DNA of 64,000 bases from Nocardioides sp. zg-1308 (GCF_013155375.1 NZ_JABJQY010000004.1:310001-374000), one strand, 5' to 3'; positions 8,383 to 17,367 are shown, counted from the stretch's first letter. The notes: generated from the sequence alone by a model not told the origin. Program-made: numbers and translations.

Positions 8383-8417
8383 GGAAGATCCGAGCCACCG
8401 GGTGACCTCGATCTTCC
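8383..8417. terminator. Probable bidirectional terminator hairpin
   Basis: GGAAGATCCGAG (8383-8394) and CTCGATCTTCC (8407-8417) form an 11-bp stem with one bulged base and a 12-base loop, between the convergent DUF5703 and DUF427 genes. There is no T run, as is common for high-GC terminators. Confidence 0.5.
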
Positions 8418-8462
8418 ACGATCACGCCGCCCAACCCGATCTCGAGCCCGCACGGCCGGGCG

Positions 8463-8927
8463 TCACCAGCCTGAGGTGCCCGGTGCTCCCTTGAAGGGCC
8501 CGGTGACCCGCGAGGTGATCCAGCCGCCGTAGAAGCTGCCCGGTTGCGGCTCGACGACCTCGCCGTCGACGGTGCACCGGTCGACGCGGCCGGGGTAGAG
8601 CGCGACGTGGTCGAGCAGCGCCTCGAAGCCCTTCGACGGCGTCGGGTACGTCCACGCCACCGCCGGCAGGACATTGTCGCCGACGACCAGGTCGAGGTAG
8701 TCGGCCTGACCCTTCCACTCGCACCAGGAGGCGCCGTCGCCCGGGCGCAGGACGCCGGGGACGAAGTCGGCGACCGGCAGGTAGTAGGTCGGCGGATGGC
8801 TGGTCTCCAGCACCCGCAGGCTCGCCGTCGTGTCGGCCACGACGACACCGGCGTACGTCACCACGACGTGCTCGCCGCTCTTCTCGACCCGCGGGGGCCG
8901 CGGGTAGTCCCACACCGACTCGGTCAT
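8463..8927 (-). CDS. DUF427 domain protein
   Basis: A 154-residue protein of the DUF427 family, recognisable by its PRPPRVEKSGEHVVVTYAGVVVADT-like opening (residues about 9-33), THPPTYYLP-like segment (here SHPPTYYLPVAD), and CEWKGQADYLDL. Such proteins are small single-domain beta folds of unknown function, widespread in actinobacteria. TAGGTT at 8934-8939 lies 6 bases before the ATG, so the mRNA is probably leaderless. It is a monocistronic unit downstream of the rpe-yjbR pair. Confidence 0.88.
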   Translation of the reverse strand: MTESVWDYPRPPRVEKSGEHVVVTYAGVVVADTTASLRVLETSHPPTYYLPVADFVPGVLRPGDGASWCEWKGQADYLDLVVGDNVLPAVAWTYPTPSKGFEALLDHVALYPGRVDRCTVDGEVVEPQPGSFYGGWITSRVTGPFKGAPGTSGW

Positions 8928-8933
8928 GCCGCC

Positions 8934-8939
8934 AACCTA
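8934..8939 (-). promoter_or_regulatory. -10 hexamer of the DUF427 gene
   Basis: TAGGTT is 6 bases upstream of the ATG at 8927, fitting the leaderless pattern seen across the window. Confidence 0.45.
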
Positions 8940-8950
8940 CGGACCCCGTC

Positions 8951-9364
8951 CTACTCCTCGAGCCGGTGCTCCTCGAGCCACAGCCGCCTGCGCCGGGCCG
9001 ACGCCTGCGCGAGCCACGCGTCCTGCACGATCTCGACGAGCTCGTCGCGGTCCACCTCGCCGACCCGCGACGCCCGCAGGAGCACCGACGGGTGGCCGTC
9101 GAAGTGCGGCGTGGTGCAGAACGGCAGCCGCTCGTCCTGGAGCAGCGCCTGCTTGTCGCCCTCGGAGGCCACCCAGATCACGACGACGTCGTCGTAGCGC
9201 TCCCCCGTGTCCGGGTCGACGGCGTCGGGTCGCGGGGTCCGGAAGAAGACGAACGACTTGCTGCCGACCTGGTAGACGGGATTGCTGTCGGGACGGAAGA
9301 CGGTGACGTGCGGCATCGCCCGCGCGGTGGCGTGGATGTCGTCGACCGTCGCCCGCGGGCTCAT
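8951..9364 (-). CDS. MmcQ/YjbR family protein
   Basis: A 137-residue protein of the MmcQ/YjbR family, a double-wing fold related to DNA-binding and type III chaperone proteins but without a proven activity in bacteria. Typical features are [20 protein letters not shown] (residues about 34-53), then DDVVVIWV, then a C-terminal helix [17 protein letters not shown]. The ATG at 9364 overlaps the rpe stop by four bases, so it is the second gene of an rpe operon. A paralogue with the same PDAxDPxTGExYDD pattern lies at 15435-15860. Confidence 0.85.
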   Translation of the reverse strand: MSPRATVDDIHATARAMPHVTVFRPDSNPVYQVGSKSFVFFRTPRPDAVDPDTGERYDDVVVIWVASEGDKQALLQDERLPFCTTPHFDGHPSVLLRASRVGEVDRDELVEIVQDAWLAQASARRRRLWLEEHRLEE

Positions 9365-10023
9365 GACCCGACGGCCTCGGCCTTCGCCCTCAGCTCGCGC
9401 ACCATCGCGTCCGGGTCGTCCGCGGAGTAGACCGCGGACCCGGCGACGAACACGTCCGCGCCGGCCTCCGCGCAGCGCTCGATCGTCTCCAGCGACACGC
9501 CGCCGTCGACCTGCAGCCACGTCTCGCCGCCGTGCTTGCGCACGAGCTCGCGGGCGGTGCGGATCTTGGGCAGGCACAGGTCGAGGAACTTCTGCCCGCC
9601 GAAGCCCGGCTCGACGGTCATGATCAGCAGCATGTCGAGCTCGGGCAGGATCGCCTCGTAGGGCTCGACGGGCGTCGCCGGCTTCAGCGCCATCGACGCG
9701 CGGGCGCCCTGCCCGCGGATCTCCCGGGCGAGCCGCACCGGGGCCCTCGCCGCCTCGGCGTGGAACGTCACCGAGCCGCACCCGGCCTCGGCGAAGGCCG
9801 GTGCCCAGCGGTCGGCGTCCTCGATCATCAGGTGGACGTCGATCGGCTGGGAGGCGTGCCTGGCCAGCGACTCGACGACGGGCAGCCCGAGCGTCAGGTT
9901 GGGTACGAAGTGGTTGTCCATCACGTCGACGTGGACCCAGTCGGCGCTGGGGATCCGCGCCACCTCCTCGGCCAGGCGCGAGAGGTCGGCGTTGAGGATG
10001 CTCGGCGTGATCTGGATGCCCAC
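9361..10023 (-). CDS. rpe: Ribulose-phosphate 3-epimerase
   Basis: A 220-residue TIM-barrel metalloenzyme that interconverts D-ribulose 5-phosphate and D-xylulose 5-phosphate in the pentose phosphate pathway. Signatures are [13 protein letters not shown] at the N-terminus, [12 protein letters not shown] (metal and acid/base residues), [12 protein letters not shown], and GFGGQKF with VDGGV near the phosphate site. GTG start. The hexamer TAGGAT at 10030-10035 overlaps the TAG stop of the upstream lipid kinase and is 6 bases from the GTG. Confidence 0.96.
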   Translation of the reverse strand: MGIQITPSILNADLSRLAEEVARIPSADWVHVDVMDNHFVPNLTLGLPVVESLARHASQPIDVHLMIEDADRWAPAFAEAGCGSVTFHAEAARAPVRLAREIRGQGARASMALKPATPVEPYEAILPELDMLLIMTVEPGFGGQKFLDLCLPKIRTARELVRKHGGETWLQVDGGVSLETIERCAEAGADVFVAGSAVYSADDPDAMVRELRAKAEAVGS

Positions 10024-10029
10024 GGGTCG

Positions 10030-10035
10030 ATCCTA
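10030..10035 (-). promoter_or_regulatory. -10 hexamer of rpe
   Basis: TAGGAT overlaps the stop codon of the lipid kinase gene and lies 6 bases before the rpe GTG, suggesting an internal leaderless promoter. Confidence 0.45.
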
Positions 10036-10983
10036 GGCAGTGGCGCGACCATCCATCCGCGCGGCACGGCTCCCGGCCGGTACGACGACGTGCAGGGCGT
10101 TGCGGTCGACCTCGAAGGTCGCGGGCGTCCGGGCCGCGACCTCCCCGTCGAGGTTGACCTCCAGCGGCTCGTCGGTCACCAGCCGGAGGCGGCGGGCGGT
10201 GACGTGGTGCACCCGGTCGTGGTCGACGAGGTGCCCGGTCCGCAGCAGGCGGGCAACCGACACGTGGTCGCGCAACCGGCCCTGCACGACGGCGTACACG
10301 TCGAGGAGGTGGTCGTCGATGGAGGCCCGAGGCGCGACCGTGAGCCCGCCGCCGTAGTGACGGCCGTTGCCGACCGCGACCTGCATGAGGTCCTGCAGCT
10401 CGAGCACCGTGCCGTCCTCGAGCTCGAGGCGGGCGTCGAACGGTCGGTGGGAGCGGTAGGCCGCCACCGTGGCGACGGGGTAGGCGAAGCGGCCCAGCCG
10501 TCGCTTCAGGCCCGGCGTCAGCCGCTGCGCCACGGCCACGGACAGCCCGATCGAGGCGACGTTGAGGTAGGCCCGGCCGTCGACGCGGCCGAGGTCGACA
10601 TCGACCACCTTGCCGTGCAGCAGCGTGTCCACGGCCGCAGTGAGGGTGTCGGGGATCTCGAGCGTGCGGGCGAAGTCGTTGGCCGTGCCGAGCGGCAGCA
10701 CACCGAGGACCGTGGGGGTGTGGGCGACGAGGTCGGCCGCGCAGCCGATGGTGCCGTCGCCGCCCCCGACGACGAGCAGGTCCGGCTCGGACTCCATGGC
10801 CCGCTCGAGGGCACCGGCCAGCTCTCCGCCACCGTGGGCCGGGTGGATGAGGACCAAGTCGGACGTCGGCCGCAGGGCCGCCTCGAGCAACGGCAGCGAG
10901 CGGGCACCGGTCCGTGACGCGGTGTTGACCACCACCGCGACCCGGTCGGTGCGGCGTGGCCGGGTGTGCGCGTCGCTCTGCAT
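10033..10983 (-). CDS. Diacylglycerol kinase-like lipid kinase
   Basis: A 316-residue protein of the YegS/BmrU lipid kinase family, which phosphorylates diacylglycerol or related lipids at the membrane face. The nucleotide-binding motif is VVGGGDGTIG (residues about 70-79), followed by LPLGTANDFARTL, the signature of the DAGK catalytic domain. The C-terminal beta domain ends with LEVNLDGEVAARTPATF, also typical. The ATG at 10983 gives a short basic N-terminus. A gap of 95 bases separates it from the LigD-like gene. Confidence 0.9.
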   Translation of the reverse strand: MQSDAHTRPRRTDRVAVVVNTASRTGARSLPLLEAALRPTSDLVLIHPAHGGGELAGALERAMESEPDLLVVGGGDGTIGCAADLVAHTPTVLGVLPLGTANDFARTLEIPDTLTAAVDTLLHGKVVDVDLGRVDGRAYLNVASIGLSVAVAQRLTPGLKRRLGRFAYPVATVAAYRSHRPFDARLELEDGTVLELQDLMQVAVGNGRHYGGGLTVAPRASIDDHLLDVYAVVQGRLRDHVSVARLLRTGHLVDHDRVHHVTARRLRLVTDEPLEVNLDGEVAARTPATFEVDRNALHVVVPAGSRAARMDGRATA

Positions 10984-11078
10984 GCCTCGACGGTAGGCGA
11001 CGAGGGTGAGAGAACCGTGAGGACGACCTGTGCGGGGGCTGTGGGACCGACCCTGCCGAGAGGGATGTCCGGTGGACC

Positions 11079-12065
11079 TCAGGTCGGCGGCTGGTCCTCG
11101 TCGGGCTCGGGTGGCGCCGCCGCGCCCTCCGCCTCGTCGCGATCCGCCCACGCGAGCAGCGGTGCGATGTCGAAGGGGTGGGCGTCGATGTCGGCGTGCA
11201 GGTCCCCGATCCGCGCGAACCGCTCCGGCATGGTGAAGATCGTGAAGTCGTCCGGCTCGCAGTCGTCGACCTCCTCCCACCGCACCGGCGCGGAGACGCG
11301 GGCGCTGGGCACGCCGCGCACCGAGTACGCCGCGGCGATGGTGTGGTCGCGGGCGTTCTGGTTGTAGTCGACGAACAGCTGCGACGGGTCGCGGTCCTTG
11401 CGCCACCACGCGGTGGTCACCTCTCCCCCGGCCCGGCGCTCGACCTCGCGGGCGAACGCCAGCGCGGCTCGGCGTACGTCCTGGAAGCCGTGGTCGGGCG
11501 GGATCCGCACGTAGACGTGCAGGCCCGAGCCGCCGCTGGTCTTGGGGAAGCCGACTGCGCCCAGCTCGTCGAGCACCTCGCGGGTGACGTGGGTGACGCG
11601 CTGCACCGTCGCCCAGTCGCACTCCGGCCCGGGGTCGAGGTCGATGCGCCACTCGTCGGGCTTCTCGGTGTCCTCGCGCCGGCTGTTCCACGGGTGGAAC
11701 TCCACGGTCGACATCTGCACCGCCCAGATCACGCTGGCCAGCTCGGTGACGCACAGCTCGTCCGCGGTGCGCTTCCACCGCGGGAAGAACAGCTGGACCG
11801 TCTCGACCCACGGCGGGGCGCCGGCCGGAAGTCGCTTCTGGTGCACCTTGTCGCCCTCGATCCCCTTGGGGAAGCGGTGCAGCATGCACGGGCGCTCGAG
11901 GAGGGCGTTGACGATGCCGTCGCCGACGGCGAGGTAGTACTCGACGAGGTCGAGCTTGGTCGCCCCACCGTGCCCGGACCCGGTGGGCGGGAAGTAGACG
12001 CGGTCGGGGTTGGTCACCTTGACGACGCGGTCGTCGACCTCGATCTCGATGAAGGGCGACGCCAT
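11079..12065 (-). CDS. LigD-type primase/polymerase domain protein
   Basis: A 328-residue stand-alone polymerase domain of the LigD (archaeo-eukaryotic primase) family. In non-homologous end joining this domain adds nucleotides to broken DNA ends. Visible motifs are the catalytic acids in IDLDPGP (residues about 140-146), the SGGSGLHVYV motif (about 177-186) with the key His, and the late Asp in QLFVDYNQN. No ligase or nuclease domain is attached, and no ku gene is in the window. TAGGCT at 12073-12078 is 7 bases from the ATG. Confidence 0.92.
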   Translation of the reverse strand: MASPFIEIEVDDRVVKVTNPDRVYFPPTGSGHGGATKLDLVEYYLAVGDGIVNALLERPCMLHRFPKGIEGDKVHQKRLPAGAPPWVETVQLFFPRWKRTADELCVTELASVIWAVQMSTVEFHPWNSRREDTEKPDEWRIDLDPGPECDWATVQRVTHVTREVLDELGAVGFPKTSGGSGLHVYVRIPPDHGFQDVRRAALAFAREVERRAGGEVTTAWWRKDRDPSQLFVDYNQNARDHTIAAAYSVRGVPSARVSAPVRWEEVDDCEPDDFTIFTMPERFARIGDLHADIDAHPFDIAPLLAWADRDEAEGAAAPPEPDEDQPPT

Positions 12066-12072
12066 GGGAGCG

Positions 12073-12078
12073 AGCCTA
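12073..12078 (-). promoter_or_regulatory. -10 hexamer of the LigD-like gene
   Basis: TAGGCT lies 7 bases before the ATG at 12065, indicating a leaderless transcript. Confidence 0.45.
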
Positions 12079-12102
12079 GTGGGGCCCGAGGCCCGGGCCG
12101 GG

Positions 12103-12165
12103 CTAGTCCTGCCCCTGGTCCTGCCCCTGGTCCTGCTCCTGTCCCTGCTGCGACTGCCCGCCCTG
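12103..12165 (-). repeat. Short tandem repeats coding the Gln-rich tail
   Basis: Degenerate 6- and 12-base repeats (units like CTGGTCCTGCCC on the plus strand) encode GQDQGQDQGQEQ-type sequence at the end of the secreted protein. Such repeats can change length by slippage. Confidence 0.6.
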
Positions 12166-13164
12166 CTCCTGCGCCGGGGTCTGCCCCGGGCTCTGCTCGG
12201 CGGTCTGCTCGGGCGCCTGCTGGACCGTCACGGTCACCGTCTCCGACCAGCCCTCGTCGGCGTACTGGCTCTCGGGCCGGTGCCAGCGCAGCTCCGTGGT
12301 CTCCGTGAGGCGTACGACGACGCGCGCGACGCCGTTGGCCTCGGCGAGGACCGGGTCGCCGGCCGGCTTCCAGGCGCCGCCGGGCGCACGGGACTCGAGG
12401 ACGAGCGGGTCGCCGGTCACGCGCCCGCCGGCGTCGGTCACCCGGCCGGTGATGGCGACCTCGTCGCCCGCGGGGACCCGCGTGCGCTCCGCGGCGATGG
12501 CGGTGGCGAGGGTGATGCCCTCGAAGTCGAACGTCGACCCGGACCCGCGGACGGCGTCGAGGTTGAAGGCCTTGCCGTCGCACCCGAAGCCGGTGACGAC
12601 GAAGCCCTTGCCGTCGCCGTGCTCCTCGGCGAAGGCGGCGGGTGTGGCCGTCCCGGCCGGACCCAGCGGGGCGCCGGTGGGCAGGTCGACCAGGGTCCAG
12701 TCGTAGCTGAGCCTGGAGGCCGAGACGGTCGACCACGAGCCGGGCGCCGCGGCGACGTCGGCGCGACCGCTCCACGCGGTGCCGCGGGGGCTCGTGCGCG
12801 TCACGGCCAGGACGTAGGACACACCCGTGCTGCCGGCGGTGGCGGCGACCGACACGGAGGCGTCGAGCCGGGTGAGGGAGCCGAACTCGGAGTAGGGCCC
12901 CGAGGCGCTGCCCCGGGCGGCCGGCACGAGCCCGAGGGATCGGCGGCCCATCGGCGCGGAGTAGGGGCCGAGGTTGAGCCGCGACTGCGGTGCGGCGGCA
13001 TCGGCGAAGAGGCTGGTGCACCCGACGTAGGTGATGAACGCGCTCGCGTCGCCCGTGGCGGGCCCCGTCAGCGTACGGGTCCCCTCGGCCCGGGCCGGGC
13101 CCGCGCCCGTCGTCACGAGCACCGTCGTGACCGCGACGCCTGTCAGAGTCCTGAGAAACCGCAT
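12103..13164 (-). CDS. Secreted protein with Gln-rich tail
   Basis: A 353-residue protein I do not recognise. It begins with a clear Sec signal peptide (MRFLRTLTGVAVTTVLVTTG, cleavage near ARA-EG). The middle is threonine/serine-rich and probably beta-structured. At about residues 235-305 an Ig/bacterial-surface-like segment (RVPAGDEVAITGRVTDAGG) precedes a WHRPES stretch, as in strand-rich extracellular domains. The last 45 residues are almost only Q, E, G, P and D, encoded by a short tandem repeat. An ATG 30 bases upstream would add a basic stretch before the signal peptide; the ATG at 13164 is preferred. Confidence 0.75.
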   Translation of the reverse strand: MRFLRTLTGVAVTTVLVTTGAGPARAEGTRTLTGPATGDASAFITYVGCTSLFADAAAPQSRLNLGPYSAPMGRRSLGLVPAARGSASGPYSEFGSLTRLDASVSVAATAGSTGVSYVLAVTRTSPRGTAWSGRADVAAAPGSWSTVSASRLSYDWTLVDLPTGAPLGPAGTATPAAFAEEHGDGKGFVVTGFGCDGKAFNLDAVRGSGSTFDFEGITLATAIAAERTRVPAGDEVAITGRVTDAGGRVTGDPLVLESRAPGGAWKPAGDPVLAEANGVARVVVRLTETTELRWHRPESQYADEGWSETVTVTVQQAPEQTAEQSPGQTPAQEQGGQSQQGQEQDQGQDQGQD

Positions 13165-13320
13165 CCGTGTCCTGCTCCCCGATGCACCGCGCACCCCTCC
13201 GGTGCGCCGTGCTCACTCCATCATGGTGGGCTACACGCGGGTTGTGAACAGGCGGCCTGCAGATGAATGCCGAATGTTGGGTGGGACCCACCTGTGCGGG
13301 TGGATGCTCCTCCGCTCGGC

Positions 13321-13326
13321 TAGCGT
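13321..13326 (+). promoter_or_regulatory. -10 hexamer of the ATPase gene
   Basis: TAGCGT lies 6 bases before the ATG at 13333, fitting a leaderless transcript. Confidence 0.4.
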
Positions 13327-13332
13327 GCGGGC

Positions 13333-14079
13333 ATGCCGCTGAGGGGTGGGGACGTCCCGCGACATCCCGTGCGGCGTGTGGAGGCCGGCTCCGCGCACGG
13401 CCTGCGCCGGGACAGCTATCCGGCGTCGATCCCCGCCGTGGCGCAGGTCCTCGACGAGGGCCTGGACCTCGGTCCCGGCGTGACGTTCCTCGTCGGCGAG
13501 AACGGCTCGGGCAAGTCGACGCTGGTCGAGGCGGTCGCGACCGCGTTCGGGCTCTCTCCCGAGGGCGGCAGCGTCCACAGCCGGCACTCCACCCGATCCA
13601 CCGAGTCCCCGCTCGGGGAGGCGCTCCAGCTGGTGCGCGGGGCCGGGTCGACCAGGTGGGGGTTCTTCCTCCGGGCCGAGACGATGCACGGCTGGTACTC
13701 CTACATCGAGGACCACCCGAGCACGTCGGGCGAGGGCGACGTCGACTTCCACGGGCTGAGCCACGGCGAGTCCTTCCTCGCCGTGCTGGAGACGCGGTTC
13801 TCGGGCACCGGCTTCTTCTGCCTCGACGAGCCGGAGGCAGCGCTGTCGTTCTCCTCCACCCTCGGCCTCGTCGCCGCCCTGCAGCGGGTGGTCGAGCGCA
13901 GGGGCCAGGTCCTGTGCGCCACCCACTCCCCGGTCCTGGCGGCGATGCCGGGCGCCCGCATCCTCGAGGTGGGCGAGTGGGGCCTGCGTGACAGCGCGTG
14001 GGAGGACCTCGCGCTCGTGGAGCACTGGCGGCGCTACCTCGCCGAGCCGCAGGCCTACCTGCGCCACCTGCTGGACTGA
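13333..14079 (+). CDS. AAA family ATPase (SMC/ABC-like)
   Basis: A 248-residue soluble ATPase with the P-loop GENGSGKST at residues about 55-63 and Walker B GFFCLDEPE at about 158-166. ATHSPVL follows as the switch histidine region, and LSHGESF serves as a signature-like motif. It lacks a coiled coil or nuclease domain. Similar short ATPases are widespread in bacteria and are related to RecF/SMC-type and predicted ABC ATP-binding proteins. The partner and role are unknown. It is a lone plus-strand gene between the secreted protein and rsmB. Confidence 0.85.
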   Translation: MPLRGGDVPRHPVRRVEAGSAHGLRRDSYPASIPAVAQVLDEGLDLGPGVTFLVGENGSGKSTLVEAVATAFGLSPEGGSVHSRHSTRSTESPLGEALQLVRGAGSTRWGFFLRAETMHGWYSYIEDHPSTSGEGDVDFHGLSHGESFLAVLETRFSGTGFFCLDEPEAALSFSSTLGLVAALQRVVERRGQVLCATHSPVLAAMPGARILEVGEWGLRDSAWEDLALVEHWRRYLAEPQAYLRHLLD

Positions 14080-14098
14080 GCGCCGTCGTCCGACCGGG

Positions 14099-15442
14099 TC
14101 AGGCCCGGCGGCGCAGCGTCGAGGCGAACATCGCGTCGGTGCCGTCGCGGTGCGGCCACAGCTGGAACCGGTCGACCTCGTCGGTGTCGCCGCGACGCCC
14201 GAGCACGGCCTCCACGACCTCGACCGTCTCGGCGCGCACCGGCGAGCACGTCGCGTAGACCACGACGCCACCGGGCCGCACCGACTCCAGCGCCACGTCG
14301 AGCAGGACCTGCTGGAGCGCCACCAGGACGTCGAGGTCCCGCGGCGCGCGTCGCCACCGCGACTCCGGCCGACGCCGCAGCGCCCCCAGGCCCGTGCAGG
14401 GTGCGTCCACCAGGACCCGGTCGAAGGTGCCCGGCACCCACGCCGGCCGGGCACCGTCACCGGCGAGCACGTGCACGCTGCCCGCGGGGAGCGCGCGGAC
14501 CGCTGAGGCGACGAGCGTGGCGCGGTGCGGCTGGCGCTCGTGGGCCACCAGCACGGCTCCTCGCTCGGCGGCGAGCGCGCCGAGCAGAGCGGCCTTGCCC
14601 CCGGGGCCGGCGCACAGGTCCAGCCAGCGCTCGTCACGTCCCTCGAGCGCCGCCTGCGCCATCGCCAGCGCGACGACCTGCGAGCCCTCGTCCTGCACCC
14701 CCGCACGTCCCTCGGCCACGGCCGGCACGCCGCCCGGGTCGCCGCCGCCCAGCACGACGCCGTACGGCGACAGGCTGGTGCGGCTGCCACCGGCGGCCTC
14801 CAGCTCCTCCACGCCCGCCAGGCCGGGTCGGGCGACGAGGGTGACGCGCGGTGGGGCGTTGTCGGCAGCGAGCAGCGCCTCGAGCTCCGTCCCGTCGCCA
14901 TCGCGGCCGCCGTCGCCGTCGCCGTCGTGCAGGGCCTCGGCGAGGAGCTCGACCACCCAGCGGGGGTGGGAGTGGGCGGTGGCGAGGTGGCCGAGGAGGT
15001 CGGTGATCCGGTCGGGAGCCACCTCCGCGACCCAGGCGTCGAGGTCACGGCGGCTGACCTTGCGCAGCACCGCGTTGACGAGGCCTGCCGGGCCCTGGCC
15101 GACGCTCGCGCGCACGAGGTCGACGCTGGTGGAGATCGCGGCGTGGTCGGGCACGCGCATGGAGAGCAGCTGGTGGACGCCGAGCCGGAGCACGTCGCGC
15201 ACGCCCGCCTGCAGCCGCGGCTTCGTCAGGCAGGCGTCGATGATCGGGTCGTAGAGGCCCTGCATGCGGATGGCGCCCGACGCCAGCTCGGTGGTGAGAG
15301 CGGCGTCGCGGCCCTCGAGGCCGTGCTTGCGCAGCACCTGCGGCAGCACGAGGTTGGCGTAGGCCTCGTCGGTGCGGACCGCCGTGAGCACGTCGAGCGC
15401 CGCACGCCGCGGGCGGTCGACCGGGCGGCGCCGTTCACTCAC
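14099..15442 (-). CDS. rsmB: RsmB-type rRNA (cytosine-C5) methyltransferase
   Basis: A 447-residue SAM-dependent m5C RNA methyltransferase of the RsmB/NOP family, predicted to modify 16S rRNA at C967. Residues 1-150 form a NusB-like RNA-binding domain. The Rossmann domain has the SAM motif LDLCAGPGGKAALL (about 268-281), motif IV DAPCTGLGALRRRP, and the catalytic-Cys motif ATCSPV near residue 400. GTG start overlapping the yjbR-like gene by 8 bases. It is the last gene of the priA-def-fmt run, a conserved position. Confidence 0.93.
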   Translation of the reverse strand: MSERRRPVDRPRRAALDVLTAVRTDEAYANLVLPQVLRKHGLEGRDAALTTELASGAIRMQGLYDPIIDACLTKPRLQAGVRDVLRLGVHQLLSMRVPDHAAISTSVDLVRASVGQGPAGLVNAVLRKVSRRDLDAWVAEVAPDRITDLLGHLATAHSHPRWVVELLAEALHDGDGDGGRDGDGTELEALLAADNAPPRVTLVARPGLAGVEELEAAGGSRTSLSPYGVVLGGGDPGGVPAVAEGRAGVQDEGSQVVALAMAQAALEGRDERWLDLCAGPGGKAALLGALAAERGAVLVAHERQPHRATLVASAVRALPAGSVHVLAGDGARPAWVPGTFDRVLVDAPCTGLGALRRRPESRWRRAPRDLDVLVALQQVLLDVALESVRPGGVVVYATCSPVRAETVEVVEAVLGRRGDTDEVDRFQLWPHRDGTDAMFASTLRRRA

Positions 15443-15860
15443 CGAAGTGCTCCCGGACCAGCTTCTGCGGGGCCTTCGCGGCCCACGCCTCGGTGATCAC
15501 CTCGGCCAGCTCCTCGCGGCTGATCTCGCCGAGCCGGGACTGCTGCACCAGCACGGCGGCATGGCCGTTGAAGTGGTCGATGGTGAAGAACGGCGTCGAC
15601 TCGTCCTCGACGAGCGCGTGCTTCTCGGCCTCGGTCGGCGTGACGATGACCAGCAGGTCGTCGTACATCTCCCCCGTGGCCGGGTCCACCGCGTTCTGGT
15701 GCGGCGCGCGGTGCAGGACGAAGCCCTTGCCCTTGTCGCCGCGGGGGACCTTCCAGGTCGGGCGGTCGCCCCACGACGTGCCGAGCTCGGTGTCGGGCAG
15801 GCTGCCGCAGATCTCGTCGACGTCCTCCGGCCGGGCGGGCCGCTTCGCTGGGGAGCTCAT
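15435..15860 (-). CDS. MmcQ/YjbR family protein (second copy)
   Basis: A 141-residue MmcQ/YjbR family protein with WKVPRGDKGKGFVLHRAPHQNAVDP-like central strand region, GEMYDDLLVIVTPT, and FFTIDHFNGHAAVLVQ. It is a diverged paralogue of the gene at 8951-9364. The ATG at 15860 is chosen over a GTG at 15869 because a TAGGGT hexamer (15868-15873) overlaps that GTG. It lies inside the fmt-rsmB run with a 24-base gap from fmt and an 8-base overlap with rsmB. Function is unknown. Confidence 0.85.
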   Translation of the reverse strand: MSSPAKRPARPEDVDEICGSLPDTELGTSWGDRPTWKVPRGDKGKGFVLHRAPHQNAVDPATGEMYDDLLVIVTPTEAEKHALVEDESTPFFTIDHFNGHAAVLVQQSRLGEISREELAEVITEAWAAKAPQKLVREHFGE

Positions 15861-15867
15861 CCCCCGC

Positions 15868-15873
15868 ACCCTA
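15868..15873 (-). promoter_or_regulatory. -10 hexamer of the second yjbR-like gene
   Basis: TAGGGT is 7 bases before the ATG at 15860. It suggests an internal leaderless promoter inside the fmt-rsmB run. Confidence 0.45.
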
Positions 15874-15884
15874 GGCGACGCGCG

Positions 15885-16811
15885 TCAGTCACCGAGGCGG
15901 GCGCCCGACTCGAGGCGTACGCCGCGCGCCCAGTCGGCGGCCGCCATCTGCTTCTTGCCGAACGCCTTCACGTCCCCGAGCTGAACAGGTGAGGTGGAGG
16001 TGCCCACGAGGACGGCGTTCTTGGTCACGTCGAGCACCCCGGGGGGCAGCGGCTCGCGTTCGACCGGGTGGACCGGCCCGATCTTGATGCGCTCGCCTCC
16101 GAAGGTGCTCCACGCGCCCGGCGCCGGGTCGCAGGCGCGCACCTGGCGGTCGATCGCGACGGCGGGGTGCGCCCAGTCGATCCGGGCGTCCTCGACGGTG
16201 ATCTTGGGCGCGAACGAGACGCCCTCGGCCTGCTGCTCACGCGCTTCGAGCGTGCCGTCCTCGATGCCGTCGAGCGTCTGCACGAGCAGGCCCGCTCCCC
16301 CCTCCGCCAGCCGAGCCAGGAGGTCGCCCGCCGTGTCGCCGGGGCGGATCCGCTCGGTCATCACGCCGAAGACCGGACCCGCGTCGAGCTCCTTGACGAT
16401 CCGGAAGGTGGTCGCCCCGGTCACCTCGTCACCGGCCCACAGCGAGTGCTGGACGGGCGCGGCTCCGCGCCAGGACGGCAGCACCGAGAAGTGCAGGTTG
16501 ATCCAGCCGTGCGGCACGAGGTCCAGCGCCGGCTGCGGCAGCAGCGCTCCGTAGGCCACCACCGGGCACGCGTCGGGCCGGAGCCCGGCCAGGGCCGCCT
16601 GGAAGTCGGGCTCGCGCGGGTGGGTCGGCTTGAGGACGGGTACGCCGAGCTCGTCGGCGCGCTGGGCCACCGGGCTGGCCACCAGACGGCGGCCACGTCC
16701 GCTCGGGGCGTCGGGGCGGGTGACGACGCCGACGAGCTCGTGCCGGCTGGCGGCGACCGCGTCGAGGGCGGGCAGCGCCACCTCGGGCGTGCCCGCGAAG
16801 ACGACGCGCAT
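15885..16811 (-). CDS. fmt: Methionyl-tRNA formyltransferase
   Basis: A 308-residue enzyme that formylates initiator Met-tRNA using 10-formyl-THF. The N-terminal domain begins [16 protein letters not shown]. It contains the catalytic region [20 protein letters not shown] (residues about 106-125; Asn and His of the N-x-H motif), with the Asp in DAGPVFG further on. The C-terminal OB-like domain begins near residue 205. The order def-fmt is the usual one, with only 10 bases between the genes. Confidence 0.96.
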   Translation of the reverse strand: MRVVFAGTPEVALPALDAVAASRHELVGVVTRPDAPSGRGRRLVASPVAQRADELGVPVLKPTHPREPDFQAALAGLRPDACPVVAYGALLPQPALDLVPHGWINLHFSVLPSWRGAAPVQHSLWAGDEVTGATTFRIVKELDAGPVFGVMTERIRPGDTAGDLLARLAEGGAGLLVQTLDGIEDGTLEAREQQAEGVSFAPKITVEDARIDWAHPAVAIDRQVRACDPAPGAWSTFGGERIKIGPVHPVEREPLPPGVLDVTKNAVLVGTSTSPVQLGDVKAFGKKQMAAADWARGVRLESGARLGD

Positions 16812-16821
16812 CAGGCCGCGC

Positions 16822-17367
16822 TCATCGGGCGAACCCGTGGGTGGCGTGCGGGCTGACCCGGACCGTGGGCTTCTCGAGGCCGAACCACTCGGACTCGCGG
16901 ATCTCCTTCATCGCCGCCTTGCGGGCGTCGGTGTCGAGCTTGTCGATGAAGAGGATGCCGTCGAGGTGGTCGGTCTCGTGCTGCATGGCGCGCGCCAGGA
17001 GCTCCGAGGCCTCGATCCGCTGCGGCTCGCCGTGCATGTCGAAGCCGGTGGCGACGACGGACAGCGCGCGCAGGCAGTCGTAGGTCAGCTCGGGCAGCGA
17101 CAGGCAACCCTCCGCGCCGTCCTGGGTGTCCTCGGAGAGCTCCAGCGACGGGTTGACCAGGTGGCCGAGCTCGCCGTGCACGTGCCAGGTGAACACCCGG
17201 AGCCCGACACCGATCTGCGGTGCGGCCAGGCCCGCGCCGGGCGCGGCGAGCATCGTGTCGGTGAGGTCGGTGACCAGCTGGCGCAGCTCCCGGTCGAAGC
17301 TGTCGACCTCGATCGCTCGCTGGCGGAGCACCGGGTCGCCGAAGAGGCGGATCGGCTGGACGGCCAC
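16822..17367 (-). CDS. def: Peptide deformylase
   Basis: A 181-residue metal hydrolase that removes the N-formyl group from new proteins. All three motifs are present: [11 protein letters not shown] (residues 44-54), EGCLS (86-90, metal ligand Cys88) and HETDH (130-134, two His ligands and the catalytic Glu). It is directly upstream of fmt in transcription order. It begins 123 bases after priA, in a gap where I see only GC-rich sequence and a possible TAGACT at 17455-17460. Confidence 0.96.
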   Translation of the reverse strand: MAVQPIRLFGDPVLRQRAIEVDSFDRELRQLVTDLTDTMLAAPGAGLAAPQIGVGLRVFTWHVHGELGHLVNPSLELSEDTQDGAEGCLSLPELTYDCLRALSVVATGFDMHGEPQRIEASELLARAMQHETDHLDGILFIDKLDTDARKAAMKEIRESEWFGLEKPTVRVSPHATHGFAR

